From: Jacaranda mimosifolia
Lineage: Eukaryota > Streptophyta > Magnoliopsida > Lamiales > Bignoniaceae
Direction: 5' to 3'
Length of the DNA: 64,000 nucleotides
Assembly (NCBI GenBank): GCA_018894105.1
Contig: CM032129.1
Coordinates: forward strand, 31,699,468 to 31,763,467
Shown here: piece by piece, positions 24,953 to 36,487 of the stretch
Numbering within the stretch: the stretch's first letter is position 1
How the letters are laid out: each line of letters starts with the position of its first letter
Translations under genes and position numbers: made by a program
Notes under the pieces: generated by a model
Seen by the model: the letters and a program-made list of their open reading frames with translations, nothing else
What the model was told of the DNA's origin: nothing
Database searches by the model: none

Positions 24953-25401
24953 TGGCCTGTTTGGTTGTGAATTGGGGTGTTTTGGCAAAATGGTTTCTGG
25001 AAAGTGGGACTGGGAAATATGATAATTGTCTATTTATGTTTTGGGTGATAGGTAGAGAATAAATTGAGAGAAAAGTATTTGTTTATTTGTGTTTTGAGAG
25101 AGGATAAAATGTCACATCAATAATTTTTTTGTTGGATTTGTGGGGTGAAATGAGTATTTTAAAATAATTTGTATATGTGTGTGTGTATATATATATATTG
25201 TGTGCATGGTAATATAAGTATATTTTTGTAATGATTAGATAATGTGTGGAACTTTGGGGAATGGTGTGGAATTGTGAATAGTAGAAATTTTTTGGGGAAT
25301 AAATTTTGTATTTTGGGAGAAAGATTGAAAATGTGTAGTGTTTGTTTGTTTTAGTTTTGAGAATTGGAAAACAAATTGGGAGTTTGCAACCAAACAGGCC
25401 C
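24953..25401. mobile_element. Tourist-like MITE with TAA duplication
   Basis: Terminal inverted repeats TGGCCTGTTTGGTTG and CAACCAAACAGGCCC match at 14 of 15 positions. The element (449 bp) is flanked by TAA at 24950-24952 and 25402-25404, the 3 bp duplication typical of PIF/Harbinger-derived MITEs. No coding capacity. Confidence 0.75.
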
Positions 25402-25404
25402 TAA

Positions 25405-26768
25405 GCTCCTCTATATTATTAAAAAATAAAGCCTAATAAAAATTGAAATAATATGAAAATAGTAATTAATTTATGCAATGTGAATATGTTTCCCTATGGG
25501 TTACGGTTAACCTAGTATGTCATGTGCCCGGTTTCCTTATCTTTTGGATTGGAGAGATTAAATTTAAATATTGTCCACCTTACAGCTAATCAGCCTGATT
25601 ATTGCAGGCTCTATGCTTAGAAAAATTAAGACAAAATGAAGCTCATTAATTAGGGTAATTAATTTCAAGGGTCGACAAATTAGAGAAGATCTAACGTGAC
25701 AAACTAGTTAATGGTCTCATATTAAATATTAATCAATATTAGCATCAACATTAATGGCCCAATTGTATGAGTCTTACACATTAAAATTTTGATATAATTA
25801 ATAATTGAAATAATAATCAAATTCCATGTTTATTTTCTTTAGGTTGCGTCTATCGTTTGATATGTTCTATTAATAATCTTATATAGTTGAACCATGAAAA
25901 TTGTGTAGAAATTAAGTAATTTCTCCTGATTGTTTAATTTGAGAGATTATGATGGAATCTGCAACCATTCTAATAGTGGGTTGTTGTATGAATTGCGACA
26001 TTGTATACAAAATTATAACCATTTTCCTTATTTGTCATTATCTTATCATTTAAATTTTGATATAAAATATATAACGGTAATTTCATACAATCTTACGTTG
26101 ATGATTAAAAATTTTCACCTTAAATCAGAATATGCGAGAAGCAATTAATCATGTAAATATAACGAGTTCGGAGTTGGCTTGGTTTTTATTTCACATTGAC
26201 ATGTTACCTTTATCTTTAATGCAAAAAATGATGTTATACATATTTAATTAATCTTATTTCACTTATTCTCATGAATCAAATGCTAAAATTGGCAAAATAA
26301 TTCAATTTTAGTGTCCAATGAGGTGTTGCACAATAGTAAGATGAAATCCCCAACCAAAGAGATTTTAAATTTAAGTTCAATTAATGTGAATGTTATAAAT
26401 CTACTTATATTTCAATTTTTGCTGATATTTATTAATTAAGTTATTTTCATATTTTCGATTACTTACTTTATGTCCCTCTCTATTATATCTTCTCTTATAA
26501 TTTATTGTATTAATACCAAGTATATATAATTTTTAATTAATTATTTTTATAAAAAAATATTTAATACACATGTTATATATTCATAAAGTAAAATAAATAA
26601 TAAATAGGATAGAGGATTTAAACCGGTATCTATATATCTATCTTTGATAAAGGAATTAAATTCAAGATTTCCAATTTTCAACTTCTTTTTTATATTCCAC
26701 CTAATTTGCCGTCAAGCCAATAAGATTCCACAGCCAAATGGTATACAATGGTGTTATGACAACATTAA
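25405..26768. other. Intergenic AT-rich DNA, nothing recognised
   Basis: No gene or RNA seen. A short string around 26555-26630 (ATTTAATACACATG, then GGATAGAGGATTTAAA) resembles the repeat family at 20935-21180 and 60625-60770. Confidence 0.4.
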
Positions 26769-27120
26769 GGGCCCGTTTGATTTTATTTTCAAAACCACTT
26801 TTTCCATTTTTTACTATTCCAAAAATATAAATCATCACTTTTTAAAAATTTTCACCCAACATAATTTGTATTTTCATTTTCAAAACATATTTTCCAGTAA
26901 CTTATATATCTTCTACCAACAACATATATATCTTCTCTTTCTATTATATTATTTTTACCTTTCTCTACCTACAATTTATTAAAATCAACATAATCATTAT
27001 ATTTTCAAACATTTCATTCAAATCTATTTTCATTTCCACATCACATCACATAACTAATTCTCACTATTTTAGAAATGATGGAAATAAAAATTGAAAATGG
27101 AAATAAAACCAAACAGCCCC
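26769..27120. mobile_element. Tourist-like MITE (352 bp) with TAA duplication
   Basis: Left end GGGCCCGTTTGATTTTATTT and right end AAATAAAACCAAACAGCCCC are inverted repeats. TAA flanks both sides (26766-26768 and 27121-27123). Length and ends match the element at 57642-57992, so they are siblings. Confidence 0.75.
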
Positions 27121-27123
27121 TAA

Positions 27124-28139
27124 TTATTCCTAATCGTGGAATAGTATTATTTCACGATCAAATTTGGAAGAATTGGCCATGGGAGTGGTGCTAGGATGAG
27201 GTGTACCACCCCGGGAACCCAATCCCCAAATTTGAACACATGGGATAAGAAAAGTATGTGGCTGAATGAAACAAACAAATAATTTGATGGTAAATTGTTA
27301 TATTTACAAACAAATTAACTGTCAACTCAAACTTTACTTAAAATGATGAGAAAAACCAGCAAAGATCCTTTACTTAAAAAAATAATAATAATAACGTATG
27401 CACATAATTTTATTTATCCTCTTATTCAACGTATTTGAGTTTAAAGGTAATTCTTTATATCAGTTTAAAATCGAGTTAAATGTATCCAGTCAGAGTGACG
27501 TAAAATAGTTAACAAGAAAAACGATTTCTAAAACTTAATATCACAATAAAGTAGTAAAGTATTACAATCATTAAAATTTGCCCAAGAAAAGCCTAACAAT
27601 TTTATAGGTAAAAGTTATAATTAAGAGCAAAATAAAGAGAACTTAATATAATATAATAATATATGTGGTGGGCATTGTGTATTTATAATGCATATTATAT
27701 AACAGGCGATGTGATAGAATTAGGAGAATTCTCACCTGTGGTACTCAATAGTGGGGATACATTATGTTGGACCACTCGAACTCGGCACCATTAAAAAGAA
27801 GAAGAAAATAAAAATAAAAAATTGAAACTTAATTTGATACGGGTAGGATGGTAATTTTTTATTTATATCCTCAACATCCTTGTAGGGTTAAAATTAGTGC
27901 CATGGTTCAACTATACATAATGCGGCACGTTTCCCTTTGAATAGAGAAACTCCAATTAAGGAAATATGAAATTTCAATAAGGTGCAATTATATTCCAATG
28001 ACCTTACGTTCAAAGTGAAATTGAATGGAAATCGCGTTGTGTGCACAACACGTGACAAGCATATGTTGAATAAAATGGATCTTTTTTAAAATGGACAAAA
28101 TAGATCTTTTTAATATGGGCATTGATGAGAGTGAAAATA
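27124..28139. other. Intergenic AT-rich DNA, nothing recognised
   Basis: No supported gene, RNA or clear repeat. Confidence 0.4.
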
Positions 28140-28650
28140 GTATATGAGGGAATAGGGCTGAAATTTAGTAAAATCGATCAGAGGGTGGTCAAGCAGAATA
28201 CTTCCAATGTATCGAGTCGAGTCCTGTGGTCACCAGTAAACGTCAGGCTAACCAAGGTGCCCTCGATTAAGGCACTCCAACGCTGAAGTTAGTATAGATC
28301 TACTAAGGAAGTGAGCAGCAGAGTGAGGACTTTTAAGATAAATATGGCGTATCTTGTTGAAGGCTGGCAATGGAGTATTTATAGCCTCCTTAAGGTGGCT
28401 GATATGACTATGGTGCCCTTGTTGGGTTGGGATGCCCCTTGTCCTTACCAGATAGCTTTGAAGTCTTCTCCTGCTTGTGTACTATTCAAAGAGGTGCAGT
28501 TTAGAGAAAGGTGGTACACTAGTGGTGTGCACCGGCCTGGCACTACAGAAAAAGAGAGTACTGTGGTGGAATGCGCCATTAGTACAAGGGCATGCCGCCT
28601 GATAGGGCATTCAATGCGACTGAGGGGCTGTCGAAATCAGGATTGATTTT
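28140..28650 (+). mobile_element. Possible solo LTR or LTR fragment
   Basis: GC content is higher than in the flanks, with a TATTTATAG promoter-like site at about 28376 and short broken frames. The style resembles Ty3-type LTRs, but no TG..CA ends or duplication could be fixed. Weak call. Confidence 0.25.
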
Positions 28651-28806
28651 TCAACTATTTTCAATGAAATTCGAATTTATGATTGATTTGTTAGTAAGAA
28701 TTTATAAAAAAAAGAAAAAGAAAAAGAAAAAAAAATGGCTTGATGAATTGCAACGAAATATTATACATTTTTACTATTTTGAATTGACAAAAGAAAAAGA
28801 AAATTA

Positions 28807-28831
28807 TGCGGTGAGCGTGGATCGAACACGC

Positions 28832-28874
<43 letters not shown>

Positions 28875-28879
28875 CCCGC
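28807..28879 (-). tRNA. tRNA-Phe (GAA)
   Basis: A 73 nt cloverleaf reads 5'-GCGGGGATAGCTCAGTTGGG with the anticodon arm TCAGA-CTGAAGA-TCTGA (anticodon GAA), T loop GTTCGATCC and discriminator A. It looks like the standard plant cytosolic tRNA-Phe and has no intron. A TTTTC run just downstream (near 28800) can serve as the pol III terminator. It lies 11 nt downstream of tRNA-Gly on the same strand. Confidence 0.96.
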
Positions 28880-28890
28880 AAACAATTAAA

Positions 28891-28961
28891 TGCACCAGCC
28901 GGGAATCGAACCCGGGTCTGTACCGTGGCAGGGTACTATTCTACCACTAGACCACTGGTGC
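28891..28961 (-). tRNA. tRNA-Gly (GCC)
   Basis: A 71 nt cloverleaf reads 5'-GCACCAGTGGTCTAGTGGTA with the anticodon loop CTGCCAC closed by GTACC/GGTAC (anticodon GCC), T loop GTTCGATTC and discriminator A. Upstream on the minus strand there is an AACAACAA sequence directly before the gene and a TATA-like TTTATATA about 30 bases further, the usual upstream signals of plant tRNA genes. Confidence 0.96.
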
Positions 28962-29367
28962 TTGTTGTTTTCAAATCTCTGTACTTTAGTATATAAAGAG
29001 AAATTAGCGATCTATGTCCTAACATCAGTATCCTATGGAACTGCAAAGTGACAGACAGCAAAATATACAAAGAAACACACCCTAGGCTTCTTAAAGACTT
29101 CTTCAGTGTACACATTCATCAGACAATATTTCCCTATTTGCCAGCCATAAACATGAACTGTCCACATAAAACATATACTATAAATATCAGGCTATTAAAC
29201 ATATCTAGAACAACCTCTTATGTTTGGCCTTGTGCAAATTGAAACTACAAGATCACATTCAAATGTATGTTTTTCCCAGAATTTCAATTCCCAAACCCAT
29301 CACACTTAGCAAGCAACACTTCCACAATTGACATGAAGAGATAACATCACTATGACTTTAAGAACTC
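28962..29367. other. 3' flank of the bHLH gene and 5' flank of the tRNA pair
   Basis: Contains the TATA-like TATATAAA near 28991 for the tRNA unit and the likely 3' UTR of the bHLH gene. No other feature seen. Confidence 0.4.
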
Positions 29368-31585
29368 TCACGATGACAAGCACGAAGAATCAGAACAAGA
29401 AACACGTCGCCTTTTACGAGGAAAAGTTAACTCTTCAGCATACTCAGCTGATGCAGTAACCTTATCAAGAATACCACTCAAAGCCATGCGGATAGAACTC
29501 ACAATAACTTCCTGAGCTCCAGCACTGTCATCCTTCCCTTCATAGGTAGTAATTAAGAATACACTCTTCACTCGGCCTCCCAACACAGAGATCTCACACT
29601 TTACAACTTGTGCAGAAAGATCATTGACAGCTTGCTTTATATCAGACAAGAGATCAGGCCGGTAATCGCAGCAAAGTGAAGCCCTCAGCAAGAAAGAACC
29701 GTCCCCCACATTGTTATTCTTGAGTATTTGAACTTCTACTTCATCAGTGTCCATTGGGATGTGCAAATTTTCACTGGCTTGCATCGCGGTGGTCTTCAAT
29801 TGCTTCACTTGGCTAATGACTTCGGCCAGTAATGTGGCTTTGTCCATCTGTCAACATAGAAAGAATTGAGCCCAAACCATCGTTGAATGTTCTGACAAGA
29901 TGTGTAAGGATTATGTCTAGTTCATCTGTCCGAAAAAAACCAAAAACTCTAGCCATCATTTCCAATTTCGGACAAAAGCTTTTTTCCTTAATAGCATTAC
30001 TCGGCATAAACATGCCAACTACTGGTTAAGCCAGCCATAATAGAACAAGAAAGTCAAATCAGACAAAGTCAAAGAAACTTGTGTGGTTTGTCCTCTCTTT
30101 GCAGCTTGAAAAATAAATCAGGAGGCTTATTCAATCAAGTCCGCTTTTTGCAGCCACAGTTAGCATATGATGGCAACTTAATCTATATATTACACCTTAG
30201 CAGGCAGCCATAGATTTTATCTGTAAACGTCTCTTTTGTTGTTTGTTCACTCCAAACCACAATAATTAATATATCACCTTACTTCAGCACAAACACAAAT
30301 TCTTGCTGTCATTATAGTCATACACGAGAACTCACTATTATGATCATTGGAAAATGATTCAATTGAACAGGTAGCTTACCATTCATTCATAATCTTCTGC
30401 AGTCAACATCGAACTGCAGATGCAGAAGCGAGAACTTTGACCTTCGAAAATGAAGCAAATATTAAAAAATTTGGAAGAAGACAGTGACTAGGTATTGTAT
30501 ATGTTAGTCAGCACCACCACTTCATCAAATTTAATACCACAGAGTTGATATTTTGAGAATATACTAGCCTTTTACTTTGCTAAATTTAAAGGACAACATG
30601 GTCTCATATCTACAGTTAGAGGCCAATTGCTGATCATTTATTGAGCAGCAAGAAAATTTCTGCTACAATATGCAATTACACAGAGAAGAGTATGGGAAGT
30701 TCCATTTCAAATCGGTGTTTCTTCACAAAATCCCATTTCTGTAAACATGGAACTGCAAAATCTTGGTTGTAAGCTACAAATTCCAGCAGCCAATAGAAAT
30801 CCGAACCCTTTTCCAGATTCACAGATAAAATTTAGTTATCACGTCTCATCCATCAGTATTTGAAGAACTGACACACCCACCCACACACACACACAGAGCA
30901 CACAGAGAGAGATGCACTAAAAGTTTTTCAGCCTGCAAGAAACTTTATGAGCCATATAAATGATACAAGACCAACAAATCAGCAACAAAGGGAAGCCAAT
31001 AAATGAAGTTAAGAACAAAAAAACAGAAGCAATAGGTAACAAAAGAAAACTATTGCACCACAAGTATCACCCCAAATATTTACCAATTCCAAAAGTCCAA
31101 AGAACTTCAGTAATTTCTTATTTCTTACTAGTAATACAAATGACAAAGAAGAGAAGCACAAAATAATATCCATACTTTCAAGCATACAAATAATGCATAT
31201 CATACTTGAATTCAAATCTTGGATAAAGTAGGTAATCTTAATTAAAAATACGTGCTACTAAATTGAAGTCATGCCTTGTAAATGCAAGCCAAGAACATTT
31301 ACTGACCTTTTCATTGTTGGGTACAAGGCCTCGAAGGGTCGTCAAATGAGCATTGATTCTCTCCCTCCTTCTCCTCTCTGCCTCACTATGGCTCTTCAAA
31401 GCAGCCATTGTCTTTGTCTCTGAAACCCCAGTTCTCTTCCCCATTCTCCCTGAAGCCTTCACCAACTCCCCCTTCTCACCATCCAATACCAATGATTGTT
31501 TAACGGGCATTGAACCACTCCCCCAGTTTTCCGTAAACCCACCATCCGACTCAAAGTTTAAGCTATATGGATCCTCAAAATACAT
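29368..31585 (-). CDS. bHLH transcription factor (bHLH30/51/106-type)
   Basis: Two exons, 31585-31307 and 29847-29368, in phase 0 across a 1.46 kb intron; 252 residues. The bHLH domain (about residues 63-113) spans the junction: basic region LKSHSEAERRRRERINAHL carries the His, Glu and Arg residues that contact G-box/E-box DNA, the loop is RGLVPNNEK, and helix 2 is MDKATLLAEVISQVKQLK. The C-terminal part (VEVQILKNNNVGDGSFLLRA to SVFLITTYEG) resembles the ACT-like dimerisation domain of this subgroup. A basic cluster FPRKRRRVS near the end could aid nuclear import. The first in-frame ATG after a stop codon is 31585. An acceptor-like TTTTCGCAG near 31657 suggests a 5' UTR intron, with the promoter (TATATAGA around 32320) further upstream. 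Confidence 0.92.
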
Positions 31586-33925
31586 ACTCACACTCTCAAA
31601 TCCAGCGTTATCAAAATAGTTAAATGATTATGAGTACAACTCAAAGATCAGCAGGCCTGCGAAAATGTAATCTCTATATCGAAAGATATGATTTTCTTTA
31701 TTTAGTTATCAACTTATGCTCCAAGAAAATCACCACTAAGCATGTTCGCTAAAAATAGATGCTTAATGTGCAAAACCACCCTCAAAACTATTTCAAGAAA
31801 TGAAAATAAGAAGCTCAATCTTTCCAAGCCCCAAGAAAATCTAAATCTTGAAACCTGCCAGCATAAACTGCAAACCTTTTACACACGCAAACTGTAAAAA
31901 TGAACGGCCCAAGGAAATGTTGAAATTTAAAATTCAAGGGTCCAGGCCAGGAGGGCGGGTGGCAAGCGCAAACCAGAAAGCAAGCATTTTGGATCGAATC
32001 TTAAGAGTGGCAACAGAAGGGATGATGACAGTGAGGGATGGCAGGGACATTATTTTCTTGAAGAAACAGTAAGTATGAAGGAAGAACACAATTGGGATTG
32101 CCGCTGGTTTATCGAAAGAAGAGATTAACACGCTCAAGAGCGAGAAGACACCAAAATCTTTTTCTTCTTGACGGTCTTGAATTCCTGCATTTCAAATATT
32201 TTTTTTCAGTTTAATGAATCTTTGACATCCTCGTCCTGGGGAATTCTATGAATAAACGAAAACCTAAGAAGAGAATATCTATGCGAGTATGCAAGGATCC
32301 GCAAGCGTTTGTCTTATTGTCTATATAGACAACCACAAAAGGGGCAGGTTGCTCTTGAACAGATATGGGACATATTTTCAATTTTCGGCGTCATATAAAT
32401 AGAAAACAAAACTGATGGGCGGTTGGACAATGACGTAGGCAACGTTTGTTTTTGGTTTTTTGTTTTTGTATTTTGCTCTTTTATCTTTCAAACAAGGGAC
32501 CCACTCTTCTTAAATCAATAATTTCTAATTTATTGAGATCCATACAAAAAAATATTTCTTTTCTTTTTGTGAGGGATTGATTTCCATCTATACATTTTGA
32601 TATTATTAATAGAAACTTCTCTTGGTCAACCTCAATCTCAATGTTAATGTGAATCACCAAGTTGGAAATGGATGATATCCAATGTCTCGCATTGAAAAAG
32701 ATTGGTGGATTTAAGATAATTTATAAGCTATTTCTCCTCTTTTATATTTTTATGTATTTTTTAGAGTAAAATTCTTCATCATATGTGTATCATCGGGATA
32801 ATACCCCAAACTTCATATTTAGGGACAAATTTGGGTAACATTTGACATCAAGTTGAAGTATTTGCAAACGAACATAATATTTTATTACTTATTTAAATAT
32901 TACATAAATTTTATATTTTTATATATCAAAATATGTAAAAAAACAATTTTTTTATTTTTGATCGATTATTAATAAAAAAAAACACGATCACTTATTTGTG
33001 ACAGCATCAATTATTGAAAGAACATTTGATTATAAATTAGTAACCGAAAAATAATCCAGTTATTAATTAGTTATTGCTTTTAATTATTGAAGAAAGAGTT
33101 CGGTCAGTAATAGTGATAGTGTAAAGGTGATCACTGAGTGATCGATAATCTTTTAAAATTATATTTAAATAAATTATTAATTGATTATTAAGTGATTACT
33201 GAAATTCAATTATATTAAAACTCAATTTTTTTGTAATGCGATGCGAAATTTTCACCTTGGGTGCTTAAAGATAAGAATTAATAATGCATGTCCTAGTAGA
33301 TGTGCTAAATGCTATAGAAATGAGTCCAACGACTTATTCCTATTCAACATGAATAGTTGTTAGAAGTTTGAACTTACCAAATTATTTAGGGTGACCCAAC
33401 TATGTTTTTCATATATTTTTCTTTTAAATATTTAGATTTTAATTTCATCATCCTTCACATCATACACTCCTTGTTGTGATGATTAATATTGCAATTTGCA
33501 TATTGCAAACTGAAATAAACGTCCCAAGGTTCACAAAAATAATACTATAAAATAAAATTTCCTTCAATAATGTATGTTAGAAAAAAATTAATATCATTTG
33601 ACTATTTAAGAATTTGAAGTTTTGAGGGTTTAGGTGGTTACGAAAATAGCAAATCAGACATAAGAATTATTAAATAAAAGTAAAATCATTTGACATAATA
33701 CACACCTTGGGTAAACTGCTTACAACTACTACCTTTGACATCTGAATTCCAACTAAAAAACTGCAAGTTGCTAAAATCAACACTTAACTTCCAATTATTT
33801 TAAGGCTGACTTAAATCTGATAGGTGTAGAGGTTCCTTTCTTTGAATTCTGAAGTAGTCCAGATTCAGTTCATCTATATGGTGTAGACCTGTAGCTCAGC
33901 TGCTCAGCACAAAGAAAAGATAATA
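31586..33925. other. bHLH upstream region and intergenic DNA
   Basis: Probable 5' UTR intron and promoter of the bHLH gene up to about 32350, then AT-rich DNA to 33925. Around 32940-33200 there are short repeated GATTATTAA/GTGATC strings, but no bounded element. Confidence 0.4.
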
Positions 33926-34340
33926 TGTTGGATTTATTATCCGTATTATTTTTTAATTTGGAAACTAATTACCTCATCTATAGTGTTTATGATGCTCAGC
34001 CACATCAAACTTACCGTAATCTTAAATGATACTTTGCGCTACCAAATATATAAGGAAATAAAGTTGTACTTCTATAGTTATATCTTTTAGCTTAGTTGTA
34101 AGCGTTTGATCTTAACAATTGATATCAGAGCGAGGTTATTGGTTCGAATCCCCAGGTTGTTGTTGGGGGATAGATTGTTGGATTTATTATCAGCATTATC
34201 CTTTGACTTTGGAACTAACCGTCTCACCCATGACGCTCATGGTGGGCAACCACTTCAAGCTGACCGTAGCCTTACACGGTGTTTTGTGTTGCCAAATATA
34301 TAAAGAAATAAAGTTGCGCTTCTATAATTCATATTCTTTA
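33926..34340 (+). mobile_element. TRIM-like miniature LTR element
   Basis: A direct repeat starts TGTTGGATTTATTAT at 33926 and again at 34176. The first copy can be followed to TTAACA at 34117, a standard LTR end. TTGATATCAGAGC follows, close to the initiator tRNA-Met primer-binding site, then a short segment with a purine-rich TTGGGGGATAGA before the second repeat. The second copy is recognisable only to about 34340 and lacks the last 27 bases, so it is truncated or decayed. The internal part is only about 58 bp. The segment 34089-34151 also matches pol III A-box (TAGCTTAGTTG) and B-box (GGTTCGAATCC) consensus, so a SINE-related origin is an alternative. Confidence 0.55.
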
Positions 34341-35007
34341 ATGTGTAGATAGTATAGTATTATAAGTAATCACGTGTCTTAAACCAAATACTTATACAAG
34401 GATTTTGGTAATGGAAGAATATAAAATTAGTAGGAAAAATAAGTTGACTGTTTAGTTGGTGCAAAAAATGCCAAAGGAAGAAAATTTGAAGAAAAATATA
34501 ATACAGCTCGAGAAAATTTTCTTTTTCTTTTAATTTCTCCATACATCTAGTATCTATCCCTCTTATTCATTTTCATAAACCATCATAAAACTTGAAATTT
34601 TAATTTATTTGATTTTATTTATTTTAATTGTCATTGTAATTATTTTAATTTTCTCGGTAAACTTTTTGAACTAAACATGGTGTTGAGTTAAGGATGGTGT
34701 TCTTACAAGACTTTTCTTCACCAGAGAGATGTATTAAGTGGATCTCTTTGAATGTCATACAATGTCGATAAAGAGCTCAAATTTCAAAAATAAAAAAAAT
34801 AAAAGTGGGGAAAAGGAAGAAAAACGATTGATTGGCCCAAACTACATTGGATGGTAAATTGGTAATGGGGTCACTGGTCTAATTCCACTGTGTAATGGGC
34901 TCAATGGCGTAGGATATCTTTGATCTGCTACAGAACAAACTCGATAATGGGCCGAGAGAAGTTTTCATTTGGTACAAACTATACATAATACATTACACTA
35001 CTTCTAC
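34341..35007. other. Intergenic AT-rich DNA, nothing recognised
   Basis: No supported gene or bounded repeat. Confidence 0.4.
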
Positions 35008-35177
35008 GAAATCACGTCCAATGGCATGTAGTTCAGTGACATTAGTCTTCCATATCGTATGAGAGGTTTAGAGTTCGAGCCTGAATAGGCTAGAAATCAC
35101 GTCCAGTGGCATGTAGTTCAGTGACATCAGTCTCCCCTATTATGTTGGAGGTTTAGAATTCGAGTCTGAATAAGCTC
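35008..35177 (+). repeat. Tandem pair of tRNA-like 85 bp units
   Basis: Units 35008-35092 and 35093-35177 are about 85% alike. Each contains an A-box-like TAGTTCAGTGAC (35029-35040 in unit 1) and a B-box-like GAGTTCGAGCCT (35071-35082), about 30 bases apart as in tRNA genes and SINE heads. No cloverleaf with a proper acceptor stem is apparent, so these are not functional tRNA genes. They look like a duplicated SINE head. Confidence 0.5.
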
Positions 35178-35299
35178 TTTTGTGTACCTTATGTGCATCA
35201 ACCAATCACAGGTTGCACCCTTCTATGAAATGATAAAAAGTTGAAATTATTTCCAAGAATGATGCCATTTGTCATCATTTTTTAATTTTAGTAAAAATG

Positions 35300-35451
35300 A
35301 CATTCTATGGTTTCTAATTTTCAGTAACAACTTTTATCAATTTTTAAAACTTAGCGACCACACATGACTCTTACAAATATAACTCTGAGGTTCATGGTTT
35401 AAATGCCAATGAAATTTAATGTGTATGCGTATGTAAAAAAAAAAAAAAAAA
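35300..35451 (+). mobile_element. SINE-like relic with poly-A tail
   Basis: Box-B-like GGTTTAAATGCC near 35395 is followed by TGTGTATGCGTATGT and a 17 bp A run ending at about 35451. The start is unclear. Confidence 0.3.
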
Positions 35452-35481
35452 TTCATGATGTTCTCCCTAAGGACTTGACTT

Positions 35482-36302
35482 TAGAGCTATAAATGGATAT
35501 TCGAAAATTCGTTTACCGTTCGTATTCGTATCCATTTATACAAAATTTATCCGCATCCGTTTAAAGCGGATATTATCCGTATTCGATTAGTGGATATTTG
35601 ATTATAAATGGATACGGATATGATAAATGTGTATCTGATTCGTTTAATATCCGATTCGAATATATATTTATTAAATAATATATTATTTATCTTTTTCAAC
35701 AAAATCTCATAATCTATATATGTATATATATAAATTATAATTGAAGAATTGGGAAGAAAAAAGAATAAATTTAAAAAATTATTGTAATATAGAGAAAAAA
35801 TTGAAGAATAAAGTTAATCAACATAATTATTGTTGATTGACTTTATAATTAATACACTTAAACGCTATTATTAATATTAATTAGTACTAATAATTAATTA
35901 TAAAGTTTATTATTAATTAAAAATTATGCTACCTGTTTGATTGCTTTCTTTTTAATGAAATTGTATAGTTTCTTCTATTAATTAAAATATGTATTTATTA
36001 TAGGTTTATAAATTCAAGTGTTTGGATATTTGTAAATAGATATCTAAATAATTATTATCGAATATAAATATAAAAAAAAATAATTCGAATACGGATAAGT
36101 TTAATCAAATATGAATACATCTGAATAATTATAATTGAATACGGATACATCTGAATTCGACCGATATTCGATGGATACAAATTTGAATATCATTTTTAAA
36201 TATCCGTCAAATCGATATCCATATCCAAATATTCAAAAAGTTAAATGGATACGAATATGAAAACAATGTATCCAATCCTTTTAAAATCTGTTTATTCCCC
36301 TA
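35482..36302. mobile_element. hAT-like element, 821 bp, AT-rich
   Basis: The left end TAGAGCTATAAATGG and the inverted right end TAGGGGAATAAACAG are related. Both arms are filled with repeated GGATATTCG/CGAATATCC-type motifs in opposite orientations (TATCCGTATTCG on the left, ATACGGATACATCTG on the right). No coding capacity, and the target duplication is not evident. It ends about 400 bp upstream of protease copy 2. Confidence 0.45.
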
Positions 36303-36487
36303 CCTTCATCACAAATTAATTCGGAAACCCTAATTTTGTCATCAATATATAACACTCCTCAAAGGTATAACCTTGATCCTAATTACCAATAATATTAGCA
36401 AATTATAATCACTTGTTGCCTTCAGAAAGGATGCTAGAACCTTAGCTTTCGGGGCAAACTGCTATACCTTCTATTCATTCAAAATGG

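Noticed and set aside
28691..28996. Frames on both strands over the tRNA pair
   Set aside because: They cross two clear tRNA genes and a poly-A/AAG tract; chance open frames.
34106..34352. Plus-strand frames over the TRIM-like element
   Set aside because: They cross the primer-binding site and second repeat and are not conserved between the two repeat copies.
35008..35177. Functional tRNA genes
   Set aside because: A-box and B-box-like motifs are present, but no acceptor stem or anticodon arm can be folded by eye.
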